Assembly (NCBI GenBank): GCA_964647395.1 | Contig: CAZYHR010000003.1 | Location: 1 to 64,000, forward strand | Origin: Phosphoribacter sp964647395 | Lineage (GTDB): Bacteria > Actinomycetota > Actinomycetes > Actinomycetales > Dermatophilaceae | Length of the DNA: 64,000 bases | Direction: 5' to 3' | Part shown: positions 25,801-35,120 of the stretch, piece by piece | Numbering within the stretch: the stretch's first letter is position 1 | Layout: each line of letters opens with the position of its first letter | Translations under genes and position numbers: made by a program | Notes under the pieces: model-generated | Databases searched by the model: none | What the model was told of the DNA's origin: nothing | Seen by the model: only the letters and a program-made list of their open reading frames with translations

Positions 25801-28085
25801 CGATCGCCGGTGTCTACTGGCTGCCCGCGCTCGACCGCGAGGGCTCGCACGACGCGCTGGACGCCGCCGCCTGGACCGAGGCGCTGCGGCGTCGGGTCAA
25901 GACGCTCTACACGACGATGCGCCGGCTCTGGGACGACGGTCCGTTCCTCGTGTCGGCCACCCGGCTGGGTGGACGGCACGGCTACGACGCCGAGGGTGCG
26001 GTGGCCCCGATGGGCGGCGCGGTGACCGGCTTCACCAAGTCGTACAAGAAGGAGCGCCCGGACGCGCTGGTCAAGGCCGTCGACCTGCCGGTGAGCCGCA
26101 AGAACGCCGCCCTGGCCGACGTGCTCGTCGAGGAGACGCTGCGCGACCCGGGTGCCGTCGAGATCGGCGTCGCCCTCGGGCGGCGGTGGGGCGTCGGCTT
26201 CGCCGAGCAGCCGTTCCCGGCGCTCGGCCCCGACGGCTCGTCCGGCGGACCGGGCGGTATGCCGCTGACCAAGGACTCGGTGTTCGTGGTCACCGGCGCG
26301 GCCGGCAGCATCGTCTCAGCGATCACCGCCGACCTGGCCCAGGCCTCCGGCGGCGTCTTCCACCTGCTGGACCTCACCGCGACGCCGGACCCGGCCGACC
26401 CCGACCTGGTGGCCTTCGCCGGCGACCGCGACGGGCTGAAGATCACCCTGGCCCAGCGGCTCAAGGACCAGGGCCAGAAGCCCACGCCGGTGCTCATCGA
26501 CCGGGAGCTGTCCCGGATCGAGCGGCTGGCCGCCGCCCGGGCGGCCATCGAGGCGGTCGAGGCGGCCGGTGGCACGGTCCACTACCACTCGGTCGACCTC
26601 ACCGACGGCGCCGCGGTGGCCGCGGTCATGGCCTCGGTGCGCGAGACCAGCGGTCGCATCGACGTGCTGCTGCACGCCGCCGGCCTGGAGATCAGCCGCA
26701 CCCTGCCCAAGAAGGAGCCGGCCGAGTTCGACCTGGTCTTCGACGTCAAGACCACCGGCTGGTTCAACATCTGGGCCGGAGCCCGCGAGCTGCCGGTCGG
26801 CGCGGTGGTCGTCTTCTCCTCGGTGGCCGGCCGGTTCGGCAACCAGGGGCAGACCGACTACTCCGCGGCCAACGACCTGCTGTGCAAGATCATGTCGTCG
26901 CTGCGCCGCAACCGCCCCGAGACCCGGGGACTGGCGCTGGACTGGACGGCGTGGGGCGGCATCGGCATGGCCACCCGCGGCTCGATCCCGCAGATCATGC
27001 AGGCCGCGGGCGTGCAGATGCTGCCGCCGGACGCCGGGGTCGCCTGGATCCGTCGCGAGCTGACCTCCGGCCCGTTCTCCGGCGAGGTCGTCGTGGCCGG
27101 CACGCTCGGCATGATGGCGCTCGAATACCACGAGACCGGCGGCGTCGACCCGGCCCGGCTGGCCGGCCCCCGCGGGCCGATGGTCGGTGACGCGACCGCC
27201 AGCGTGCACCACGGGCTCAAGGTCAGCACGACGCTGCAGGCCGACCAACCCTTCCTCGACGACCACCGCATCGACGGCACCCCCGTCCTGCCGGGGGTCA
27301 TGGGGATGGAGGCCTTCGCCGAGGCGGCCGCGGTCCTCGCGCCCGAGGGCTACCGGATCGACGGTCTGGAGGACGTCGACTTCCTCGCCCCGCTCAAGCT
27401 GTTCCGCGACCAGCCGCGCGAGGTCGAGGTCACGGCTCGGCTCGAGCCCGACCAGCAGGTCGAGGGCGACCTGCTCGTGCGGTGCGCGTTGACCGCCGCG
27501 CGGCAACTGCCCGGTCAGCCGTTGCCCACGGTGACGACCCACTACACCGGCACGGTGCGCCTGACCCAGCGTCCGGTCGACCCGCAACCCGGGCAGCAGC
27601 CCGGATCGCCGGACGGCGCGCGACTGGGCAGCTCGGACGTCTACACGTTCTACTTCCACGGCCCGGCCTACCAGGTCGTCGACCAGGCGTGGCGCTCGGG
27701 TGACGGGGCCGTGGTCCGGATCGCCGACCCGCTGCCGGACAACCACACCCCGGCGGACGCACCGCTGGCCAGCGCCCCGCGGCTGGCCGAGTCGTGCTTC
27801 CAGTCCGCCGGCCTCTGGGAGGCGGGCACCGAGCGCCGGATGGCCCTGCCCACCCGGGTCGGCCGGGTCCGGGTGCTGGCCGACCCCGACTCCGCGCCAC
27901 GGCCGCTGCACGCCTTGGCACGACCGGTCGGGCCAAGTAGGTTCGACTGCGTCGTGGTCGACGCCGAGGGCGGCGTGGTCCTGGTCATGGACGGCTACCA
28001 GAGCATCGAGCTCCCGAGCGCCATCCCCGACCAGGTCCAGCAGGCCCTCGACGACACCTTCGCCCACGGCGGCGGCGAGAGCTGA
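19846..28085 (+). CDS. PUFA-synthase-like type I megasynthase, KS-AT-KS-ACPn-KR-DH
   Basis: This iterative-type synthase is roughly 2750 residues if the gap is taken at face value. KS1 (1-470) resembles PfaA, with Cys215, His349 and His389. AT (about 605-930) has GQGSQ and GHSLGE (Ser707). KS2 (about 1036-1545) also keeps Cys1283, His1430 and His1470, so it is not a chain-length-factor type. An Ala/Pro linker leads to at least two ACPs: one is cut at its start by N24943-25042, a C-terminal half appears after the gap, and one is complete at 25228-25455. The intact ACP reads GVDTVKQAE, with Thr where Ser normally carries phosphopantetheine. Then come a structural KR half (FLVSATRLGGRHGYD), a KR with VVFSSVAGRFG and QTDYSAAN, and a hotdog dehydratase (DHRIDGTPVLPGV). 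There is no thioesterase or enoyl reductase. The frame shifts across the gap because 100 N is arbitrary. Confidence 0.88.
24943..25042. other. 100-N assembly gap inside the ACP array
   Basis: The gap falls inside an ACP repeat: GAGGCCGAC on the left and CGAGCACTACGG on the right both match the intact ACP at 25228-25455. One uninterrupted ACP would need about 47 bases here. Flanking repeat halves are nearly identical in DNA, the likely reason for collapse, so extra ACP copies may be missing. Confidence 0.85.
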
Positions 28086-28192
28086 CCCGTGCGACGGTCG
28101 GGCCCGGCGACCGCCGGGCCCGACCGCTGCACCCCGACACCCGCGCCCCGCACCCGTGGCGGTGCGCCCGACCGCGACCATCGGAGACTGCG

Positions 28193-31100
28193 TTGAAGGA
28201 CATCACCCGGCTGGCAATCATCGAGCGCGGCGAGCCGGTGGTGCGCGTCCTCGCGGCCGTCGGCAGCATCAACCGGCGTGCCGAGGACGGCCGGCTCAGC
28301 ACCGTCGTCCTCACCGCCGACGATCGGGAGCGCGCCTGGTACGCCCGCGAGGCCGACGAGTTGATCACCGTCGCGGCCGACCTGCCGCCCGGCGAGTTGG
28401 CCGCGGCGGTCCGGGCCACCGGCGCGGACACCGCGTGGATCGGGGCGGCACCGGTCACCGACCCGGCCGGCCTGGTCGAGGCGCTCACCGCGCTCGGGGT
28501 CACCGTCGTCGGGCCCGACGCCGCGACGATCCGCGCCCTGGCCGACCCGGGGTCGCTGGCCGAGACCGCCGCCCGCGCGGGCCTGGCGATGGCCCCCGAG
28601 GGTCAGCCGTATCGGGTCATCGAGATCGACGTGCTGGCCGACCAGCTGGGCGGGGTGTGGGCGCTGGGTGGGCGGGACGCGAGCCTGACCCGGGGCGGCA
28701 TACCGGTGATCACCGAGATGCCCGCCCCGGGAGTGTCCGAGTCGACCGCCGGGGCGCTCGAGCACGCCGCCCGGCGCCTGGCCCGGGCCGCCGGCTACCG
28801 CGGCGCCGGCGTGGTCCGGCTCGCGCTCGCCGAGGACGGGGACACCTTCTGGCTGCTGGGCGTCGACACCCTCGCCCGGGCCGAGCACGCGATGCTCGAG
28901 GAGACCACCGGAGCCGGCTTCGTCGGGCTGCGGCTGCGGCTGGCCGCCGGTGCGGCGCTGCCGTCGACCGTGCCGGAGCCCAGCGGGCACGCCGTCGAGA
29001 TCCGGCTGCTGGCCCAGGACCCGCAGCGCGGCTTCAGCCCCGCCGGCGGAGCCGTCGAGTTGCTCGACCTGCCGGTCGGCACCGGGGTGCGGGTCGATGC
29101 CAGCCAGCGGGTCGGTGATCTCGTCGACGGGGCCGGCGACCCGGTCGTGGCCACCATCACCGCCTGGGGCCGGGACCGCGACGAGGCGCTCGACCGGGCC
29201 CACAGCGCCCTGGAGCGCACGACCGTCGTGCTGCAGCAGGGCATGACCAGCCGCACCGCCGCGATCCGGCTGCTCGACGAGCTGACCGCGTCGCGGGCCC
29301 CGGCCCGGGCCGGCTGGTACGACGAGGCGCTGCGCGCCGACGAGCTGCACCAACCCGCCGACCCGCTGGCCGTCGTGGCCGCCGCCGTCGAGGCCTACGA
29401 GTCGGACGCGTCGCTGGTCCAGCTGGCGTTCTTCGCCTCCGCCGCCCGCGGCCGGCCGGCCCACCCGGAGGCCGTCGGGGCGCAGGTGCAGCTGCACTAC
29501 CGCGGCCACGACTACCGGTTGCGCGTCGACCGCACCGGCCCGCGCACCTATCGGGTGCAGCAGGGCGGCACGACGTGCGAGGTCACCGTCGACCGGATCG
29601 GCGACTTCGAGCGCCGCATCGTCTGCCGCGGGGCCAAGCACCGCGTCGTGGCGGTCGAGCAGGGCGCCGACTTCCGCCTCGAGATCGACGGCGTGGGTCA
29701 CCTGGTCAGCCGCGAGGACGGGGTCGTGGTGCGCACCGGATGGCCGGCCCTGGTGTCCAACCTGCTCGTGCAGGCCGGCGACCGGGTGACCGCCGGGCAG
29801 CCCGTCGCGGTCCTCGAGTCGATGAAGATGGTCACCACCCTCACCGCGCCGTTCGACGGAGTGGTCACCTCCCTCGCGGTGAGCGACAACACCCAGGTCG
29901 AGCGGGGCGCACCGCTGCTGCGCATCCGGGCGGCCCACCCCGGCGAGGCGCCGCCGGCCGTGCCGCCGGCCGCGGCCGGACCCGACGAGAGCGTCGAGCT
30001 GGCCTCGATCGCGGCCGAGAACGGCTCGCCGACGGGCAAGGACGCCGCCTGGGTCTATCACCGGCTGGGCGACTACCTGCTGGGCTACGACCTCGACCCG
30101 GCCAGCTTCAAGGCGCTGCTGGCCCGCCAGCAGGAGATCATCCGCCAGACCCCGGCCACCGACCTCGAGCAGATCGCCGCGGAGAACTACCTGCTCGACC
30201 TGTTCGCCGACATCGGGGCCCTCTATCGCCCCCGCACCGAGGCCGAGGACGCCGGCGACGAGCAGGCCCAGGCCAACACCCAGGAGTACTTCCTGGCCTA
30301 CCTGCAGTGGCTCGACCCGGACCAGGCCGGCCTGCCGGGGCGCTACCGGCGCCGGCTGGAGCGGGCCCTGGCCCGCTACGACGTGCGCAGCCTGACCCGC
30401 AGCCGGGCCCTCGAGGCGGCCACCGTGTGGATGTTCCGCTCGTTCGAGCGGATCCCGGTGCTCGTCCCGGCGGTCCAGGCGATCCTCACTCGCCGCCTGG
30501 CCGCCCACGGCCAACTGGCACCGATGGCCGACGCCGGCGCGCACCAGCGGCTCGACCGGCTCATCGTCGCCACCGAGGGCCGCCAGCAGAACGTCGCCGA
30601 CCTGGCTCGCGACGTGCTGTTCCACTTCTTCGAGGAGCCCCCGATGCTCGCCGCGGCCGAGGAGGCCAAGGCGACCGTCCGCGCCCACCTGCAACACCTG
30701 CGCGACCACCCCGACTCGCCCGACCGGGAGCAGCGCATCGACGCCCTGGTGGCCGCGCCCCATCCGGTCCGGCGCAACCTGCTGGACGGGTGGTTGGGCG
30801 CGCAGGACTCCGACGCCCTGCGCGACGTCATCCTGGAGATCTACCTGCGGCGGTTCTATCGCATCCGCGAGCTGCGTCAGGTGGCCACCGCCGAGGTGGC
30901 CGGCCGGCAGCTCGGCCACGCCCAGTACGACCACGAGGGGATGCCGGTCCATCTGGTCGTCTCGTACGCCGCGTGGGACGAGCTGGCCGAGCTCGCCGCG
31001 GCGATCCGCGCCTATCTCGAGCCGGTGCCCGCCGCGCCGGAGGTCGTCGTCGACATCGTGCTGTGGCGTGACGGGGAGCGGGAGTCGATCGAGCAGCTGA

Positions 31101-33535
31101 CCGAGCGGGCCGCCGCCGTCCTGGTCGGGTGCGACTTCGGTCGGCCGCTGCACCGGCTGGACCTGACCATCACCAGCCTCGGCGGCTCCGACGACCAGGG
31201 CCGGGACACCCAGCACCTGACCTTCCGGCAGGACGAGGACGGCGCCTTCGTCGAGGACGAGCTCTATCGCAACCTGCACCCGATGCTGGCCAAGCGGATG
31301 GACCTGTGGCGGCTGTCCAACTTCGACCTGACCCGGCTGGCCTCGCCGGAGGACGTCTACCTGTTCCTCGGGGTGGCGCACAGCAACCCCAAGGACCGGC
31401 GGTTGTTCGCGCTGGCCGAGGTCCGCGACCTGGTCAAGGTCCGCGACGAGGAGACCGGGGCGCAGAGCTATCCGCGGCTGGGCCGGGTGGGGTTGCAGGC
31501 GCTCGCGGCGATGCGGGTGGCGCTGTCGCAGTTCGCGCCCCGTGAGCGGCCCTCGGCCAACCGCCTGGTGCTGTGGGTGCGCCCGGAGTTCGACGTGCCC
31601 CAGCACGAATGGCCGGCGCTGGCCGGCAACTACCTGCCGCTGGCCAAGGGTGCCGGGCTGGACAAGGTCGCCCTGCACGTGCACGCGCGGGACGAGCGCG
31701 GCGTGCTGGTCGACAAGGTCCTCACCGTCGACGGCATCGGCCGCACCGGCACGACGATCCGCTTCGGCGACCCCGGACCCAACCCGATCCGGCCGCTGAC
31801 CCGGTACGCGCAGAAGGTCATCACCGCGGAGCGCTTCGGCACGCCCTACCCCTACGAGATCGTCCAGATGCTCACCCCCGGCGAGGGGGACCCGTCACCG
31901 TTCCCGCGGGGCACCTTCCAGGAACTCGACCTGGACGAGAGCGGGGACAACCTGGTGCCGGTGGACCGGCCGCCGGCCGAGAACACCGCGCACATCGTCT
32001 GCGGGCTGCTGACGACCTACACCGACGTCGTGCCCGAGGGCATGACCCGGGTCGCCATGCTGTCCGACCCGACCCAGGGCCTGGGCAACCTGTCCGAACC
32101 CGAGTGCCGCCGGATCAACGCCTCGCTCCGACTCGCGGCGGAGCGCCAGATCCCGGTCGAGTGGTATGCCTGTTCGTCCGGCGCGCTCATCGCCATGGAT
32201 TCGGGCACCGAGAACATGGACTGGATCTCGCTGACCCTGCGCCGGATCATCGAGTTCACCCAGGCCGGCGGCGAGATCAACATCATCGTCACCGGCATCA
32301 ACGTCGGCGGCCAGCCCTACTGGAACGCCGAGGCGACGATGCTCATGCACACCCGGGGCATCCTCGTCATGACCCCGGCCAGCACGATGGTGCTCACCGG
32401 CAAGCAGGCCCTGGACTTCTCCGGCGCGGTCTCGGCCGACGACAACTTCGGCATCGGCGGCTACGACCGGGTCATGGGCCTCAACGGGCAGGCGCAGTAC
32501 TGGGCGCCGTCGTTCCAGGATGCCTGCCGGCTGCTGCTCGACCACTACGACTACACCTACGTCGTGCCGGGCGAGCGCTTCCCCCGGCGCCGGCCCACCG
32601 ACGACCCGGCCGACCGGGACGTGCGCCAGTCGGTGCACGACCGGGTGCCGGGCACGACGTTCACCACGGTCGGCGAGGTGTTCGACCTCGCCACCAACCC
32701 CGACCGCAAGCAGCCCTTCGACATGCGTTCGGTCATGCGCTCGGTCGCCGACAACGACTGCGAGCCGCTGGAGCGCTGGTTGCACTGGCAGGACGGCGAG
32801 AACTCCATCGTCTGGGACGTGACCGTCGGCGGCATACCGGTGTGCATGATCGGCATCTCGTCGCGGGCGCTGCCGCGGCAGGGCTTCGTGCCCTCCGACG
32901 GGCCGACGTCGTGGACCTCGGGCACGCTGTTCCCGCAGGCGTCCCGCAAGACCGCGCGGGCCATCAACGCGGTCAGCGGCAACCGTCCGCTGGTCGTCAT
33001 GGCCAACCTGTCCGGGTTCGACGGGTCGCCGGAGTCGATGCGCAAGTGGCAACTCGAGTACGGCGCCGAGATCGGCCGGGCGATCACCAACTTCAAGGGC
33101 CCGATCGTCTTCGTCGTCGTCTCCCGCTATCACGGCGGCGCCTTCGTCGTCTTCTCCAAGCGGCTCGTCGAGACGATGGAGATCGCGGCCATCGAGGGCT
33201 CCTTCGCGTCGGTCATCGGCGGCGCGCCGGCGGCGGCGACGGTCTTCGCCCGCGAGGTCAAGATCCGCACCGAGAAGGACCCCGAGGTCGTCGCGGCCCG
33301 CGAGGCCGCGGCGGCGGCCAGCGGCCCCGAGGCCGGGCGGCTGCGGGCCACTGCGGCCTCGGTCACCGCTGCCGTGCGCTCGCGCAAGCTCGGCGAGGGG
33401 GCCGACGAGTTCGACTCGATCCACACCATCGAGCGGGCCCGGCAGATGGGGTCGGTCGACCACATCATCCCGGCCGACCGGCTGCGGCCCTATGTCATCG
33501 ACGCCCTGGAGCGCTGGATGGCCAAGCTGGGCTGA
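28193..33535 (+). CDS. Multidomain biotin carboxyltransferase with degenerate biotin carboxylase domain
   Basis: This 1780-residue chain has the order BC-like, BCCP, middle region, carboxyltransferase, as in single-chain ACCs. The BC-like part (1-400) lacks the glycine-rich ATP lid: it jumps from GLAMAPEG to YRVIEIDVLADQLGGVWALG. The catalytic EMNxRLQVEHP is replaced by LLGVDTLARAEHAMLEE. The BCCP keeps ESMKM (Lys545). Residues 610-1150 are a helical middle region. The carboxyltransferase has GGIPVCMIGISSRALPRQG, SGTLFPQASRKTARAIN, SRYHGGAFVVFSKRL and GGAPAAATVFAREV, all apparently intact. The start is TTG 28193 after GGAG. It probably supplies or removes malonyl-type carboxyl groups for the megasynthase 107 bases upstream, carboxylated in trans or working as a transcarboxylase or decarboxylase. 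Confidence 0.85.
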   Translation: MKDITRLAIIERGEPVVRVLAAVGSINRRAEDGRLSTVVLTADDRERAWYAREADELITVAADLPPGELAAAVRATGADTAWIGAAPVTDPAGLVEALTALGVTVVGPDAATIRALADPGSLAETAARAGLAMAPEGQPYRVIEIDVLADQLGGVWALGGRDASLTRGGIPVITEMPAPGVSESTAGALEHAARRLARAAGYRGAGVVRLALAEDGDTFWLLGVDTLARAEHAMLEETTGAGFVGLRLRLAAGAALPSTVPEPSGHAVEIRLLAQDPQRGFSPAGGAVELLDLPVGTGVRVDASQRVGDLVDGAGDPVVATITAWGRDRDEALDRAHSALERTTVVLQQGMTSRTAAIRLLDELTASRAPARAGWYDEALRADELHQPADPLAVVAAAVEAYESDASLVQLAFFASAARGRPAHPEAVGAQVQLHYRGHDYRLRVDRTGPRTYRVQQGGTTCEVTVDRIGDFERRIVCRGAKHRVVAVEQGADFRLEIDGVGHLVSREDGVVVRTGWPALVSNLLVQAGDRVTAGQPVAVLESMKMVTTLTAPFDGVVTSLAVSDNTQVERGAPLLRIRAAHPGEAPPAVPPAAAGPDESVELASIAAENGSPTGKDAAWVYHRLGDYLLGYDLDPASFKALLARQQEIIRQTPATDLEQIAAENYLLDLFADIGALYRPRTEAEDAGDEQAQANTQEYFLAYLQWLDPDQAGLPGRYRRRLERALARYDVRSLTRSRALEAATVWMFRSFERIPVLVPAVQAILTRRLAAHGQLAPMADAGAHQRLDRLIVATEGRQQNVADLARDVLFHFFEEPPMLAAAEEAKATVRAHLQHLRDHPDSPDREQRIDALVAAPHPVRRNLLDGWLGAQDSDALRDVILEIYLRRFYRIRELRQVATAEVAGRQLGHAQYDHEGMPVHLVVSYAAWDELAELAAAIRAYLEPVPAAPEVVVDIVLWRDGERESIEQLTERAAAVLVGCDFGRPLHRLDLTITSLGGSDDQGRDTQHLTFRQDEDGAFVEDELYRNLHPMLAKRMDLWRLSNFDLTRLASPEDVYLFLGVAHSNPKDRRLFALAEVRDLVKVRDEETGAQSYPRLGRVGLQALAAMRVALSQFAPRERPSANRLVLWVRPEFDVPQHEWPALAGNYLPLAKGAGLDKVALHVHARDERGVLVDKVLTVDGIGRTGTTIRFGDPGPNPIRPLTRYAQKVITAERFGTPYPYEIVQMLTPGEGDPSPFPRGTFQELDLDESGDNLVPVDRPPAENTAHIVCGLLTTYTDVVPEGMTRVAMLSDPTQGLGNLSEPECRRINASLRLAAERQIPVEWYACSSGALIAMDSGTENMDWISLTLRRIIEFTQAGGEINIIVTGINVGGQPYWNAEATMLMHTRGILVMTPASTMVLTGKQALDFSGAVSADDNFGIGGYDRVMGLNGQAQYWAPSFQDACRLLLDHYDYTYVVPGERFPRRRPTDDPADRDVRQSVHDRVPGTTFTTVGEVFDLATNPDRKQPFDMRSVMRSVADNDCEPLERWLHWQDGENSIVWDVTVGGIPVCMIGISSRALPRQGFVPSDGPTSWTSGTLFPQASRKTARAINAVSGNRPLVVMANLSGFDGSPESMRKWQLEYGAEIGRAITNFKGPIVFVVVSRYHGGAFVVFSKRLVETMEIAAIEGSFASVIGGAPAAATVFAREVKIRTEKDPEVVAAREAAAAASGPEAGRLRATAASVTAAVRSRKLGEGADEFDSIHTIERARQMGSVDHIIPADRLRPYVIDALERWMAKLG

Positions 33536-33795
33536 CTGTGAGGATCGACCCCGCCGGGCCGCTCAGCGGTGCGGGCCGCGTCGAGCCGACCGACGGCCGC
33601 CCGGACCGGCACGGTCGTCACGATCAGGGCGCTGGAGCACGGCCCGATCCCCGGGTCGTCGTCACCGGCTCCTCGCCGCGGCTGCTGGCCCGGCCGCTGG
33701 CGGGCTTCGGGTCGCTCGTCCGGGTCGAGTCCCCTGCCGAGGTGCGCGCGTGCCTGTCCGACCTCGGGCGCCGGCTGCTCGGCGTAGGGTGAGGC

Positions 33796-34725
33796 GTGCT
33801 CACCCGCGCCGACATCGACGCCGCCCGATCGAGGATCGCCCCGCACGTGCGCCACACCCCGCTGCTCGGCCCCGCCCCCGCTGAGCCTGCCGTCTGGCTC
33901 AAGTGCGAGTTCCTGCAATACACAGGGGTTTTCAAGGTCCGGGGGGCGGTCAACCTGTTGCTCAGTGCCCGCGACCGCGGCGAGTTGGACAACTCGGCCG
34001 GTGTCGTCATCGCGTCGGGAGGCAACGCCGGGCTGGCCACCGCGTATGCCGCCGGCCGGCTCGGGACTCGCGCCACCGTCTTCGTGCCGTCGGTCGCCCC
34101 GGCGGTCAAGGTGGCCCGACTGCGCGACTACGGGGCCGACGTGCAGGTCGCCGGCGACGAGTTCGCGCAGGCGGCCGAGGCGGCCGAGCGGTTCGCCGCA
34201 GCGCGGGGCGCGCTGCTGTCGCACGCCTACGACCTGCCCGAGGTCGTCTGCGGCGCAGGCACCTTGGCGGCGGAACTGCTCGACGACGAGCCCGGCATCG
34301 ACACCCTGCTGGTCGCGACCGGTGGTGGGGGGCTGGTCGCCGGCATGGCGCTCGCCGTCGACGGCCGGGCCCGGGTCGTCGCCGTCGAACCGGCGGCGTC
34401 GCCGACCGTGCACGCGGCCCTCGCGGCGGACGAGCCCGTCGACGTCGGCGTCCGCGGGGTCGCCGTCGACTCACTCGGCGCGAAGCGGGTCGGCACCATC
34501 GCCTGGGAGATCATCGGACGTACCTGTCCCACAAGCGTTCTCGTCGACGAAGGCGCGATCGTGCAGGCCCGTCGCACGCTGTGGCGCGACTACCGCATCG
34601 CCGCCGAGCACGGCGCCGCGACCGCGTACGCCGCGCTGGCGGCGGCCTACCGGCCCGAGCCCGACGAGCGGGTCGCCGTCGTCGTGTGCGGTGCCAACAC
34701 CGACCCGGCCACCCTCGAGCAGTAA
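33796..34725 (+). CDS. Threonine/serine dehydratase-like PLP enzyme
   Basis: This 309-residue fold-type II PLP enzyme is likely a cytoplasmic deaminase of Thr or Ser or a related beta-eliminating enzyme. The PLP lysine is Lys47 in FKVRGA. The phosphate loop is GGGGL, and the substrate loop is SGGNAG where most relatives have GGNHG. There is no ACT regulatory domain, so it is not the feedback-controlled biosynthetic IlvA. The GTG start is 6 bases after TAGGGT (33785-33790), suggesting a leaderless transcript separate from the ACC operon. The 260 bases before it hold no gene that I can see. Confidence 0.8.
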   Translation: MLTRADIDAARSRIAPHVRHTPLLGPAPAEPAVWLKCEFLQYTGVFKVRGAVNLLLSARDRGELDNSAGVVIASGGNAGLATAYAAGRLGTRATVFVPSVAPAVKVARLRDYGADVQVAGDEFAQAAEAAERFAAARGALLSHAYDLPEVVCGAGTLAAELLDDEPGIDTLLVATGGGGLVAGMALAVDGRARVVAVEPAASPTVHAALAADEPVDVGVRGVAVDSLGAKRVGTIAWEIIGRTCPTSVLVDEGAIVQARRTLWRDYRIAAEHGAATAYAALAAAYRPEPDERVAVVVCGANTDPATLEQ

Positions 34726-34738
34726 CTGAGGCCCGCCG

Positions 34739-35119
34739 TCACCCCCCCCGACACCGCGGGCCGGGGTGGTCGGTCACCCGGCTCAGGCCGGCCAGGGCGT
34801 CGACGACCGGCACGACCTCGACGAAGCGGGCGCCGACCTCGCCGGCCAGCGCCTCGAGCGTCTCGACGAACTCGGTGTGGGCGAGGAACTGCCCGACGAC
34901 GACGTCGTGGCCGTCCAGCAGGTGCTGCCGGGCGACGGCCGCCGCCAGTCGGCGCGCCTGCCGCCCCGACGCGGCCGGGTCGTCCTGCCACGGCCCCGGG
35001 CTGTGCTTGAGCACGTCGACGTCGAGGGCCAGCGCCGCCGGTCGGTGCGCCGCCCAGGCGGCCGCGATCGTCGACTTGCCCGACCCGGGCGCGCCGTCGA
35101 CCAGGACGAGTTGCGGCAC
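34739..35119 (-). CDS. Short P-loop kinase-like protein, C-terminus truncated
   Basis: This 126-residue protein has a clear Walker A (VDGAPGSGKST) and a DVDVLK second motif, as in small AAA/kinase-like proteins of actinobacteria. Relatives I recall are about 50 residues longer. Here the chain ends soon after VEVVPVVDALAG in an unrelated tail, beside the convergent dehydratase stop. The GTG start is one base beyond the PPTase stop (TGA-C-GTG), so the two are co-translated. Substrate unknown; it may be a decaying gene. Confidence 0.6.
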   Translation of the reverse strand: MPQLVLVDGAPGSGKSTIAAAWAAHRPAALALDVDVLKHSPGPWQDDPAASGRQARRLAAAVARQHLLDGHDVVVGQFLAHTEFVETLEALAGEVGARFVEVVPVVDALAGLSRVTDHPGPRCRGG

Positions 35120-35120
35120 G

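Noticed and set aside
33536..33795. Small gene between the carboxyltransferase and the dehydratase
   Set aside because: Open frames here have no start with a ribosome-binding site and are only Arg/Pro/Ser-rich noise.
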